A DNA stretch of 64,000 bases, from positions 15,713,595 through 15,777,594 of the forward strand of contig CM055094.1 in assembly GCA_029204225.1 (NCBI GenBank), given 5' to 3'. A program made the translations under genes and the position numbers. Shown one piece after another: positions 1-10,400 of the stretch. A model generated the notes under the pieces. The model had not been told where the DNA came from, made no database searches, and saw nothing but the letters and a program-made list of their open reading frames with translations. Positions within the stretch are counted from its first letter, which is position 1. Every line of letters starts with the position of its first letter. The stretch comes from Diphasiastrum complanatum. Lineage: Eukaryota > Streptophyta > Lycopodiopsida > Lycopodiales > Lycopodiaceae.

Positions 1-2073
1 GGAAGAGGGGATGCAGCATGTGTGTCAACGCTGTGGATACTCCTGTGGAAGTAGTTTCATCGCGTCTCCATATGAACTTCAGCTCTGTCATCCTGCAGTG
101 AGGGGCATGTGGTTTAGGGCATTACGAAAAAGCTTAACATTGACAGAAAAACAAACTAGCAAGTACTGAAAAGATAAAGGTCAATTGCACACTGTACCGC
201 TTACCTCTCTGGCTGCAAGATGGGCAGCTGCAGGAACTGTCCAATCCGGTCCATGAGCTCATACACCAGTCCAAGTGTCGACCCCTCGCTGTCAGCCATG
301 CGGAGCACAATGTAGAGTGTCGAAGCAGTCCTGACAATGTCTGTGCATCCCTCCAGAACTGGTCTCCCCTCACCGTGGAAGAAAAGTGCTCCCCATCCTC
401 AGAATGCGGAAATGTACTGGCACCCAAAGATCACTGGCAACCATCTGTAGAAGCTGGGCCCTGCACCTGATTAAACGGTCGATGACCACCAAGTCGAATG
501 CAAAGCGCGTGGGGGCTGGCTTACGGAGGTCCAGATGGCTAAACACCCGGAACATGGCAAGAACACGCCTCTTTCTGGTGACAAAAGTCACCAGGAAGAG
601 GGCCTCCGGACGATGGCTCTAACCCAGGGAAGTGCTCCAATGTCCCCCATCAAAAGGTCTATGCCGTGGGCTGCACAGGGGGTATGAACAATATGAGGGA
701 ACTCGGCCTCTAGCAGTACACCCATCCGAATGCAGTTCGTGGCATTGTCCGTCACCACCGTGACGACATGCTGTGGGCCTATGGCTAGGATGGAAGACCT
801 GATGACATCAAACATGAACTCTGCAGATATGACTCTCCCCCCCCTGCTGCAATCCACTGCCCTCAAAAACTGTGTGCCCATGCAGCTGGAGACCAGTATG
901 TTGAGGATCGGCCTCCTCCTGACATCAGTCCAGCCATCGGACATGATGCTGCAACCGTAAGTGGCCCAGTGCCGACGCAGAGGCTCCATCTCTCTAGACA
1001 AGGACTCGACCCTATCTCTCAGCATGTGTGTGCGGACAACCTCTGAACTAGGGATCTCCAGCTAGGGCTGACAGACTGTGCAAGGCGAAAGGCCCTTCTG
1101 AAGGGCTCAGAGTCGGTGATGGCAAAGGGCAGGTTCAGCTCGTAAACCAGACTGGCCACGGCCTGTGTGGCCTCTCTGTCCATGTGCGGCTGATGCGCGC
1201 CGCGAATGGTCTGCTGCACGAGGGCTCTCCCTGGTGGATGACGGGTGGTGGACCTCCAGCATGGTGCACCAACCGTGACGGGAATGGACGATGACGCGAC
1301 AGGCTGGGCGCTGGTGGATGCATCGGCTGTAGACGTGGAATGGGGAGAGTGGGATGCACTGGCAGGGATGGGTGCAGCAGCATAGGTGGGGTGCATTGGT
1401 GGAGGGGCAACATCTGGCATGGGGTACGAAAACTGCTGGCTGAGGAGGTCATCCGGATGGGAAGGGAAGGAAGAAGGGATCTCTTCCACATCCTCGAAGG
1501 CCCGCCCAGTACCATCCTGGGCCTGCTCGGGTGGCGGAGAGTCCATGAGAAAGTCGTAGACTGGTGGAGTGCGAGCAACAGTGGGTGGTGGTGGAACCGC
1601 AGTGGCAACTGTCGGACGCGATGGGACGGGATCCACCGGAATCTGAGCAGATGGGGGTGCATGAGGCAGAGCTGTCTGAGGGGCAAAGGGACCAGAGGAG
1701 GATGCACTCCCTCTCCTCGTGCGTGCCAGCCAAGCAGGCAGCAACTCTGGGTTAGTCACATAAGGAGCGGTGCAAAATCGGAGAACGCCCTCCGAAATGG
1801 TGTTCTCCCCTGCCACGAGCCGCGGCCCGTAGGTGTCCAATAGTCGCTGCCTGTCGGGGACGGTCATGCTGCCACAAGGGGCAGCATTCAAGGTGGCACC
1901 ATTTTTGGCGCGTGCACCGAGCAGATGGCCTTTAAGACGAGTGAGGGATGCAGCAAACTCGACGAGACAGTATCGGCAACGCACGATCTTCTGACCGGTC
2001 TTGTTGGCCTTGTCGGCAACCCGCCTGACAATGCCTACCTCGTCCCACAGACCGAAAGGTCGGATTGCACCAT
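1..2073 (-). pseudogene. hAT transposase, copy A (BED finger + DUF659), partial and broken
   Basis: This is the transposase of a plant hAT-type cut-and-paste DNA transposon, which would bind element ends in the nucleus and catalyse excision and insertion. The start is taken at the ATG at 2071-2073, because a BED zinc finger (CRYC...H, about 1980-1910) follows shortly after. A Pro/Ser/Thr-rich linker covers about 1750-1150. The DUF659 core (GCSIMSDGWTD, about 940; VTDNATN; HTPCAAHGIDL) runs to about 620, and the central hAT part continues to about 210. A good splice donor (AG|GTAAG) at 205/204 and an acceptor (TGCAG) near 93 suggest a 112-nt intron. At least three reading-frame breaks are visible: a missing base near 2055 compared with copy B, one near 1060, and a missing base near 607. 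The dimerisation domain lies beyond the left edge. It is closely similar to copy B at 15474-18953. The family call is firm; function in this copy is unlikely. Confidence 0.85.
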
Positions 2074-2319
2074 TGCAGATGAAATGAGGGATGGATTGCT
2101 GGAAAAAAAACAGCAGGGTTCACTGTTGGAGAGACGCTGAAAATGGGCGAATGCAGGGCAAAGGAAATCAGATGCAAGGCAGGGCGTTGCGTGGGCGATG
2201 GGCGACGCAAGGAATCAAAGGCAGGCAAGAAAAACCAGCAGCGATGGCAGGGCGGAGAGGGCTCAAAAAAATTTCAGAGGAAATGCGAGGGGGGCGGGTA
2301 GGTTTAGGTAAAAAAAAAT

Positions 2320-2444
2320 TAAAAAAAATATTAAATAATAAATATATTATTATATTGTGGTACCGCGGTACCATCATGGTACCGCGGTACCAGTATGGTC
2401 CCGCGGTACCGGGATCCGCGGTACCCAGTACCGCGGGACCTATG

Positions 2445-2476
<32 letters not shown>

Positions 2477-2600
2477 TATATATTATATATATATCATAGT
2501 GGCCTCTGGTACCGCTGGTATGGTACCGTCGGTACGATACCGCCCTGAGATCCTCGGTACCAGGCCGGTATCATATTTAATATTTTTTTTTAATATTTTT
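2320..2600. repeat. AT-centred foldback repeat rich in GGTACC/GGATCC, copy 1
   Basis: Two arms of about 100 bp, each with several GGTACC, CCGCGG and GGATCC palindromes, face each other across an (AT)n core at about 2445-2495. Both arms run into the core through ATGAT/ATCAT, and both are flanked outside by A/T-rich AATATTAAATA-like sequence. The right arm reverse-complemented resembles the left arm but is clearly diverged. The layout is that of a MITE or foldback element of about 280 bp. The same module follows the other hAT copy at 19225-19480 with the same junction, so it either belongs to the hAT element's 5' flank or was already there when the two copies separated. No target duplication was identified. 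Confidence 0.6.
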
Positions 2601-2644
2601 ATATTTATTTTTTGCCTATTACCTACCAAAATAGGTCAAAACAA

Positions 2645-3386
2645 TGAAAAAAAAAAGGGTTCTAGGTGTTAAAAAAGAGAGTATAGTACATGGTGCAGGA
2701 GACTGGTGCAATGGCATATGGGCACTGTGGGTGAGCAGACCATGGGGCCAATGGGAGAGCAACACAGGGGGGGGATGATGGGGATCCACATGGGCCGATC
2801 AGACTATGGGGATAAATAGACACTCAGAATGCCATTGTGGTCGACATTTTACGAGGAGAGCAGAGATGCTGCGATGACTCGGCAGAGAAATCTAGAACCG
2901 GAGCCACCCGCCCCCGCTGTGGCTTCTGTCCCCGCTGTCGAGCTGGATTTGGATGAGCAGATCGGAATGAACTTCACTCGACGGTAGCTCATCATTGTTA
3001 GGGAAAGGGCGGCCAGACGTCGGGCTAACTAGGAGGCAGCTCGGACTAACCGGGAGACATAGCGAGAGTGACAAAACAATGCACCTGACGAGGGCGAGGA
3101 GTCGGTGGAGGATCAATAGGAATGTTTAGAATAGATAAGGTCCAGCCATATGTGGCGGACTGTTGCTATGTAGTTTTTGGCAGTTTAAGACACGATAAAT
3201 AACTAGATGGCTGCTTAAAAAAAAAGACAAGATATGTAATATTATCTTTATACAACGGTTGAATCAATATATAGTTGTTTTTTGTGCAATGCGAACCTGG
3301 TCATGTGAAATGCAATCTTTGTAATTTTTTTAAATGCAAATGTATTACATGTGATTATGAAATGCCGTTTGGAGTGTAGGGGTACT
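2645..3386. other. Unassigned spacer between foldback repeat and gypsy LTR
   Basis: I see no coding signal, terminal repeat or RNA gene in this stretch. It contains short homopolymer runs and ends directly against the gypsy LTR. Confidence 0.5.
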
Positions 3387-4107
3387 TGTAGTGGGTTTCT
3401 TTCCTTGCCTAACCTGAATCCAAGATCTAGTCAATCTAGCATCAAAGAGACAGAGTTAGTTGTCACGCGTAAGTTCGTTCCCATGAGAGCGATAATATAG
3501 TTCAGATTTCAACATGAATGGAAGATCTAACACTAACATCCATTAACACTAAGTATTAACACTACATCCATCAACCCTACTTCCATTAACCCTAAATCAA
3601 CAACAATGATAGAAACTTACTCTTATCTCTCTCCCTTTCTCTCTCACAAAAAGCATAAGAAATAGCAATCCCAATAAAGATCAGATCCAACAATTAGCAA
3701 AATCCAAAGAAAGCATGAGAAATGGAGGAGAAGAGAGGAAGAGCAAGGACATTCATCAATCCATTTCTAAAGAGAATCAATCTGCTTTATTGAAATGAGG
3801 AAATGAACATGAGGAACAACTCGAGTTGGTCCCTTTTTATAGTAGCGAGGAGGACCCCGGCCTCTGAATCCTTTTGGTCCAGTCTTGTCTCTCTTTTTAT
3901 TCAAATTTAAAAAAGTGTGAGAACCATCAAAATTGGAGGGAAACCCAACTTTATTCACTAACTTGACAATTAGGCCCTGCGACATTAAAAGTCCCAAATC
4001 AAATAACTATGTGGTCATCGGGTTGGACTTACACACGCAGGGTGCCAAATCCCTCTCACGTATTAACTAGGGTTAGGGTTGCCTTGGGATCCGCAAACCC
4101 TCCAACA
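3387..4107 (-). repeat. 3' LTR of the gypsy element (window left)
   Basis: It begins TGTAGTGGG and ends CCAACA on the plus strand, so it is TG...CA on either strand. It matches 14449-15208 almost base for base but is 39 bp shorter. It contains a run of TTAACCCTAAATC-like repeats and a CT-rich stretch. The flanking bases outside are GTACT. Confidence 0.93.
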
Positions 4108-4122
4108 GTATCCCCCACCAAA
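4108..4122 (-). other. Polypurine tract of the gypsy element
   Basis: Read on the minus strand, TGGTGGGGGATAC lies directly before the 3' LTR start (TGTTGG). This is where the plus-strand primer of an LTR retrotransposon is expected. Confidence 0.7.
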
Positions 4123-4418
4123 ACTGGTGGCGGTCCCACGACACCTGCAATATGCAGTTATTGGAGACTTTTATTGGCTTCGCGCCGAATCTTGATTAAA
4201 TGGTACTGCACCTTCTTCATAAAGTCGAGACGTGCAGTATTAAAATCCAAATTGTGTGGCAGAAAACAAGGGTGGGCTCCGGCAATTCACTTGGAGGTTG
4301 TCCATAATGTGAAGCGTGATTCCCAGGAGCCTCCCATCATTGCCGCATCCATAGCCAATTCCAAATCTTTCCATTTTTGTCTTCACGACATTGGCACGTA
4401 ATAAGGATCTACCCGAAA

Positions 4419-5231
4419 CTAGCGAGGGCTGGCGACGTAACTCCTAATTGATTCCGGAGTTTTCTCAAAAATCGTGATTCTCCATGCCGGCTGCTCTCCA
4501 AGTGCAGGTATTTTGTCCAATTCTTTGCCGGCCTCGATCTCGGAGGTCTTAAATTTGAGAACCCAGCCACCACACGAGGACTCATGTGGATGCTGCTTTA
4601 AGAAGGTCTGGATCTGGTCCTCGACGCTGATGGGTCTTCTAAATAAATGGCTTGTCCTTGATGAGGATGGACCCGCTTGTACTGCCGGTATAGTTGGCGG
4701 TTGATCTGCTAGATCTGGAGCTCCCCCCTGGTCTATGCTCGAATCAACCCCTGTATCTATCTGTACAACATCTTGGCGCGAAGGGGAGAATTGCGGCATG
4801 ACCGGGACGGGGATTTGTGGTCCGACTTCCAACACTTGAACGACGGCTTTTTCATAGGCGTTGATGGTCTCTTTTGCCTTTGCCAACTCGGTTGAAGCTA
4901 CTCCTTTGAACTTATCAAAACGGCCTTGGAATCCCTGAAGGGCCACTTTGTATGTTTCCACTTTCTTGAATAAATATGCAATCTCCGTCGGCGTGACCGG
5001 ATGATCGGGTATTTGTGTTTGCAGATATGCATTACGCTTAAGGGTGGTCACATCCAATTCACCTTGAAGCCGTGTGCGATCTTGTTCGGCCATTTGTAAT
5101 TGCCCCTTCAGCAGCTGCACCTGTTGCTTGGCATCTTGCACTGCCTTATCTATTTGATCATGTGCGGTTGTCAGGGCGTTTTGCAGGGAGCTGATGTAGG
5201 TTTCCAAGTGATCAACTTGTTGCTGGGCCAA
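4419..5231 (-). CDS. Gypsy accessory frame with coiled coil (270 aa open frame)
   Basis: This open frame lies between pol and the 3' LTR, on the same strand as gag-pol. The first 130 or so residues (HLETYISSLQNALTTAHDQI and onward) show heptad-like spacing rich in Leu, Gln, Glu and Lys, typical of a long coiled coil. A Pro/Ser/Asp-rich linker follows (about 140-190), then a compact C-terminal part with CGGWVLKFKTSE and AWRITIFEKTPESIR. I do not recognise the family. I see no signal peptide or membrane segment, so an envelope-like role is not supported. It is one of three successive minus-strand frames (6697-4419) and is part of the mobile element, not a host gene. A self-assembling accessory protein is only a guess. 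Confidence 0.6.
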   Translation of the reverse strand: MAQQQVDHLETYISSLQNALTTAHDQIDKAVQDAKQQVQLLKGQLQMAEQDRTRLQGELDVTTLKRNAYLQTQIPDHPVTPTEIAYLFKKVETYKVALQGFQGRFDKFKGVASTELAKAKETINAYEKAVVQVLEVGPQIPVPVMPQFSPSRQDVVQIDTGVDSSIDQGGAPDLADQPPTIPAVQAGPSSSRTSHLFRRPISVEDQIQTFLKQHPHESSCGGWVLKFKTSEIEAGKELDKIPALGEQPAWRITIFEKTPESIRSYVASPR

Positions 5232-5737
5232 TTTCTTTTCGCTTTCAGCCTTTGCTGGACAATTTTCTGGCTGATCAGAGTGTTTTCGGATCCTGAATCA
5301 GAGATCCTCTGCTCCATTTCCTTCTTCTTATCCAGCATAGACTGGATCACTTGCCCAAGGCTTGAAACTAACCCAAGAGCATCACCAGAATCGACAGTCG
5401 TGGAGGTGGCAGCAGCAGGAAACCCTGATGGTACTATCGTTGGTAGTCGTGGAATAGGTGCCAAGGTCTCTTCTTCTTTAAAAATATCCTCGTCTTCAAA
5501 CCCTTCAGGCACCATGGTGTCGAACTGCTTTGGTGACTTTACAGTTGTGTCGACCTGAAGTGTGGCTGGGCTACCCTGTGTGGGTGGTTCCTGACTAGCA
5601 TCTTCGACAACAATAGTAGCTTCATGGATATGCCCGAATCCTCTTCCAGGGGATTGGGGTTCAAAGGGCGCTAGGCTCTGGGGCATTTCAAAGATTTCGG
5701 TGGCCCCAAGGGGGTCGGAATCATCGAACATATCCAT
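5171..5737 (-). CDS. Gypsy accessory frame, acidic Pro/Ser-rich (188 aa open frame)
   Basis: This is the middle of three minus-strand open frames in the 3' part of the gypsy element. It is acidic and low in complexity at the start (MDMFDDSDPLG, EIFEMPQ), with repeated Pro/Thr/Val stretches. Near residues 125-165 there is a helical stretch (LGQVIQSMLDKKKEMEQRI) that could extend the coiled coil seen in the neighbouring frame. No catalytic motif is visible and I do not recognise the family. The composition suggests a disordered linker rather than an enzyme. Confidence 0.45.
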   Translation of the reverse strand: MDMFDDSDPLGATEIFEMPQSLAPFEPQSPGRGFGHIHEATIVVEDASQEPPTQGSPATLQVDTTVKSPKQFDTMVPEGFEDEDIFKEEETLAPIPRLPTIVPSGFPAAATSTTVDSGDALGLVSSLGQVIQSMLDKKKEMEQRISDSGSENTLISQKIVQQRLKAKRNWPSNKLITWKPTSAPCKTP

Positions 5738-5743
5738 GAAGAA

Positions 5744-6697
5744 CTATGTGTTGGGTGAGGTTGCTTCGGTGTGCGGAGGTGAGGCGGCTTGGGTAGTCGT
5801 GATGAAAATGGTAGGCCCAATGGTCACAGACTGTCCTTGTATGGGAGAAGAGGCGAGGAAAGCATTAGACGCGAGGAAAATGGGAAGTTCAGTGCGAACA
5901 GCAGTAGGGGGTGGAAGCGCAGCTGATGAGGTATGCCTAGTACGTCGTCGTGACGCGGAAGGCAAGTCAGGAATTACGATCTCGCTGCGTGGACGACAAT
6001 GACTATGAGAACTTGAGGCCTGGTGAGATGACTCGGCAGGTGCTTCTTTGTAAACCGAAAGCACAGAATCCAGGTGGAAGCCATGGATTCTGTTATCTAA
6101 GTGAGAAGCGGCTAAGAAGGACAATAGAGAGCCAACGACAAACTGCTGCTTTGTATTGGCCTTAATAGCTCGCTTGAGCTCACCAGAAACAGTTTTGAAC
6201 CAGTTATATGGTTCAAGAGGGGCTTTGGCCAACTTTATGTGGGACTCCACTATCCTGTGAAGGATTTGAGATGTGATGCGGTCTTTCCTGAGGTTGCCAA
6301 CCATCAGAAAAGGATTCAACAATTGGGCAGCGGCGTGGATGGAAGGCTCAGTGATGGCTTCCAGAAGGTAGCCATCATTAGTCCAGTGCAGATTGTTGGT
6401 GAGGTCGATGTATGACTTGATGGCCTGTTTGGCGTGCTTGTGATTGGGTGAGGCTTGCGTACCGGATGATATTCCTATAGCTGCAAGTGCGGCCTCAGTG
6501 ACGCGCACCTTGTGTGTGGCTCCTTGGAAGGTGATATAGAACTTGGATTTCTCTTCCTTCCACGTACTGAAGGCAAGAGTGATGAAATCCATATTGATGC
6601 GTCCCGAAAAGGCTCTCTCATGAATACCCATTGCAGTAAGTAGAGGCTCTGCAAGGGTCATCCACTGAGTGACCATGCTTGTGCTAGGAAGAATCAT
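5744..6697 (-). CDS. Gypsy accessory frame, globular N-part (317 aa open frame)
   Basis: This is the first frame met after pol in element order, starting about 770 bp beyond the integrase end. Residues 1-205 look globular and mostly helical (MVTQWMTLAEPLLTAMGIHE, LAFSTWKEEKSKFYITFQG, LEPYNWFKTVSGELKRAI). The rest is Ser/Pro/Thr-rich. Plant gypsy elements of the Tat and Athila groups are known to carry extra frames here, some called env-like, but no membrane segment is visible in this one. A plant-mobile-domain-type protein is an alternative I cannot test here. The motif PYNW...L...I resembles LYDW...L...I in the extra frame of the second gypsy element at 53.2 kb, which hints at a shared family. 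The start is the first ATG in the frame. Confidence 0.6.
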   Translation of the reverse strand: MILPSTSMVTQWMTLAEPLLTAMGIHERAFSGRINMDFITLAFSTWKEEKSKFYITFQGATHKVRVTEAALAAIGISSGTQASPNHKHAKQAIKSYIDLTNNLHWTNDGYLLEAITEPSIHAAAQLLNPFLMVGNLRKDRITSQILHRIVESHIKLAKAPLEPYNWFKTVSGELKRAIKANTKQQFVVGSLLSFLAASHLDNRIHGFHLDSVLSVYKEAPAESSHQASSSHSHCRPRSEIVIPDLPSASRRRTRHTSSAALPPPTAVRTELPIFLASNAFLASSPIQGQSVTIGPTIFITTTQAASPPHTEATSPNT

Positions 6698-6784
6698 GAT
6701 GTCCGTTGCAATGGGACATCACGATGGATAGTATGGCGTAGAGACTGGGAAGTATCAGTAGAGGACATGATGATCAGAAAGGAA

Positions 6785-6935
6785 TTATATATCATAGTGG
6801 CCTCTGGTACCACTGGTATGGTACCGCCGGTACGGTACCGCCCTGGGATCCGCAGTACCAGGGCGGTACCATATTTAATATATTTTTCAAATATTTTTAT
6901 ATTTATTTTTTGCCTATTACCTACCAGAATATATC
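6785..6935. repeat. Half foldback repeat inside the gypsy element, copy 2
   Basis: From ATCATAGTGGCCTCTGGTACC to TTTTGCCTATTACCTACCA this matches the right arm of the foldback at about 2500-2635 with few changes. The left arm and AT core are missing. It sits between pol and the accessory frames, 90-240 bp upstream of the ATG at 6697. Confidence 0.75.
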
Positions 6936-7460
6936 AGACGAACGTTTTCCAGGGCTGACGAAAGGTGAACCTTCGCCCAAGAGGGTCCTTCGCCCAGGTA
7001 CTGTCATAAATGTTTTTTTTCACAATCTGAACCTATGGACAACCTAATTTTGACATTTTAAGATCATCTAGCAGGTCGACGAAGGTTCATAATGACGTTA
7101 TGATACTCGACGAAGGTTCCCAAAATGGCATATCACTGAACATTCGCCTGACTCAAAAATTGAATTTTCTCTAGTCAGAAATCTTCACCCACCTCAATTT
7201 AGATAAATCAAGGGTGGATGTACAATCTGAGAGCTCAGCGAAGGTTTTTGATACTGTATTGGCCAAATCTGCCCAAAACAGTGGTTTTCTAAGTCATTTT
7301 CCATAGAAATATTGTGCTTCCTTTCCCTTATGCTAATGACTTCCTGACTTTTGCTCATCAGTCTTTTCTTATTTTTTTTTAAACTGTCTTTTTTCAAAAA
7401 AAAGTCAACAGATTAATTACTGAAAACAAAAAATTAAAAACAAATAAAATGAAAAATATA
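6936..7460 (-). other. Gypsy untranslated stretch after pol, with GAAGGTTC motifs
   Basis: No coding signal. The motif GAAGGTTC, often preceded by CGAC, or its complement occurs at 6967-6974, 7081-7088 and 7112-7119, with weaker forms near 6989 and 7240. The same motif is repeated in the leader at 13.4-14.1 kb, so both untranslated parts of the element carry it. Confidence 0.6.
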
Positions 7461-7466
7461 TTGAGA

Positions 7467-10400
7467 TCAGGCTTGCTGAACTGGCGGAGCAGACTGCCGA
7501 AACTTGCGTAATCGGTTGCCATTTACCGGAGTATCAAATCGTTTTCCATCCAAGTGCTCAAGAATTACTGTGCCATAGTTCAGGATTTCCTTCACTTTAT
7601 ACGGGCCTTCCCCAATAAACTTCAACTTACCCTTGATCAGCTTGGTTTTGTACATCAATGCAAGATCTCCTGCTTCCAGATCTTTCTTGTGCAATCGACG
7701 ATCGTGCCATGTCTTGCGGCGGGCTTTCTCTGCTGCTAAGGCATGAACTGCCATCAATCGGGTTTCACATAATTTGTGCAATGCTTCATGACAAAGTTGT
7801 AAAGACTGATCATCATTTAATCGTTCCGTTGCTGCTATGCGTAAAGATGGGATTAAAAATTCAATTGGCATAACAGCATCTTGACCATAAACCAATTGAA
7901 AAGGTGTTTGATTTGTACTATTTTTGTAAGCAGTTCTGAATGCCCGTAATGCTGCATACAGTTTATGTTCCCAATCAGAGCGACTCGCTTCAACTGTCTT
8001 TGTAATAATGGTGCAGAGAATCTTATTGGAAGATTCAGCTTGGCCATTCCCTCTGGGATAATAGGGAGTACTAAATCTGTGTATAACAAAAAAATTTTCC
8101 AGTAAACACTTTATTGTTTGATTAACAAAGTGTGTACCCCGATCATTGACAATTTCGATCGGACATCCAAATCTGATTATAATATTTTCATATAGAAACT
8201 TGGCCGTAGATTTCGCATCAGCCACTTTGACAGCTTTGGCTTCAACCCACTTGGTCATATAATTAGTTGCGACGATAATGTAGCGGGCCTGAGATCCTTG
8301 AGCAGCGGGATGAATAGGACCAACATAATCCAGTCCCCATTTTTCAAACGGTGCTTGCGATAAAACCAGATGTAAGGGTTCATAATTCTGTCGAGTAGGC
8401 CGTCGTGCTCGCTGGCAGACATCACATGTCTGAATAAAATTTTCTGTGTCCTTATGAAGCGTAGGCCACCAACAACCGGATTGCAAAAGTTTGCGAATAG
8501 TAATATTTGTAAAGAAGTGTCCTCCACCCATGCCATCATGTGAAAACATGATTAGATCTGGTACTTCATGCGGTAAAACACATCTTCGTGAAATATTATC
8601 TGATCCACGACGATACAATTGTCCTGCAGTTAATTGATAAGGTTGAGCCTTGTGAGTCAATTGTCTTTTCTGTACTTTTGTCAAAGAGTCATTCGGTTGT
8701 CCTAGCATCAGGTACTCAACAATATCTGCCGCCCACTCAGGTATTGCTTCAACATAGAACAACGCAACATCTGGCAGTTCATCATCCACTTCAGTATTAA
8801 CTGGTGCGGATTCAATTCGCGAAACGTGATCGGCTAGATAATGTTGCTTCCCCTTTCTGACCACAATTCGAAAGTCAAATTCAGTCAATAATAATAACCA
8901 TCTTGCAATACGTCCAGTATTACACGTCTTATTTACCAAGTAAAGTAACTGTTGATGATCCGTATAAAATGCAAAGTGCGTTTCCATGAGGTAGTGACAA
9001 AATTTCCGAACAGAAAAAATCATGGCTAACGCTTCACGTTCTGTTGTTGAATAATTCTTTTTTGGATTTGTAAGTTGTCTGCTTGCAAATCGTATAGGAT
9101 AATCCTTCTTATAGTCACCTGGCTGCGTCAAAACTGATCCAATGGCGTATTTTGAAGCATTCGTATGAACATGAAACTCTAATGTCCAATCTGGAGAACG
9201 CAGTATTGGTGCTGAAGATAATGCTTTTTTTAACTTTTCAAAGGCATCTAAAGCCTCTACAGTCCAAATAGGAACAATAGTTAATTTGTATATAGGTCGT
9301 GCTAAATCTGCAAAGAAGATAATAAAAATTCGATAGTAGTTCGCATGACCCATAAACACATAAACTCCTCGAATTGTTGCTAGCGGTGGCAATTCCACAA
9401 TAACTTTGATCTTAGAGTAATCGGTGGCAATACCATGTCTTGATATCACATGTCCAAGCACCACTCCCTGAGAAACCCATATTTGGCATTTTTCTGGATT
9501 TAGAGAAGTCTGATATTTGCGGCATCTTTCAAAGACTTTCTCCAATCGATCCAGGTGGCCTGTATCTGTACTATGAACTCCCAAGTTGTCCAAGTAAATT
9601 TCAAGGAATTTCTGCAGATAATCTTTAAAGGCAAATTGCATTACTCTTTGGAATGAACTTGGTGCATTACAGAGTCCAAACGGCATTACTTTGTAAGCAT
9701 AGGTGCCCCATTCTGTTGCAAAAGCAGTTTTGTGGCGATCGGCAGGTGCAATCTTAACCTGGTTGTAACCACTAAATCCATCCAGGAAACTATAAGCTTC
9801 CGCTCCAGCAAGGCAATCCAAAATGCTTTCAGTAAAAGGTAACGGAAAGTGATCCTTCCGTGTCACTTTATTTAATGCTCTGAGATCCACACAGATTCGC
9901 AATTTCTCATTTTTCTTAGGAACAATGACAATCGATGAAATCCATTTGGTATGCTCGATCTCATAAATGAAATCGACGTCAAGCAATCTCTGAAGTTCTT
10001 TCTTTATCAGATCTGCCACATTAGGATTACAGCGATAGAACTTTGTAACCTTTGGTACTGCATCAGGTACTAAAGGTATGGTATGTTCAATGACTGATGT
10101 CGGAATACCCTTCAAATCTTGATAAGTCCATGCAAAACAATCTTGATACTTACTAAGCAGCAAACGGAGTGCTTGATACTGTTCAGGAGTAAGTTGTAAT
10201 CCCACTTGTACAATCTTTTCCGGTTCTCCTGGTTCTGCAAGATTCATTGGCTGCGTCCTAGCTGGGCCATCGTAAACCTCTTTAGATTCCGGCATGTGTT
10301 TTTCAGGTTCACGATGTGTTTTAGGTAACATGATAACCACATCATCCAGTGTATAACGTTTAAAATGCTCTGGCATATCATGATGGACTACATTTGCTTG

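Noticed and set aside
1340-1843. 167-aa plus-strand open frame
   Set aside because: It is the antisense of the Pro/Ser-rich hAT linker; GC-rich low-complexity coding often leaves the other strand open. The same shadow appears in copy B.
3530-3600. Telomere-like TTAACCCTAAATC heptamers
   Set aside because: They occur in both LTRs of the gypsy element as imperfect repeats and are part of the LTR, not a telomeric tract.
4419-6697. Envelope gene after gypsy pol
   Set aside because: The position fits, but I find no signal peptide, membrane helix or cleavage site in the open frames, so the env label is not supported.
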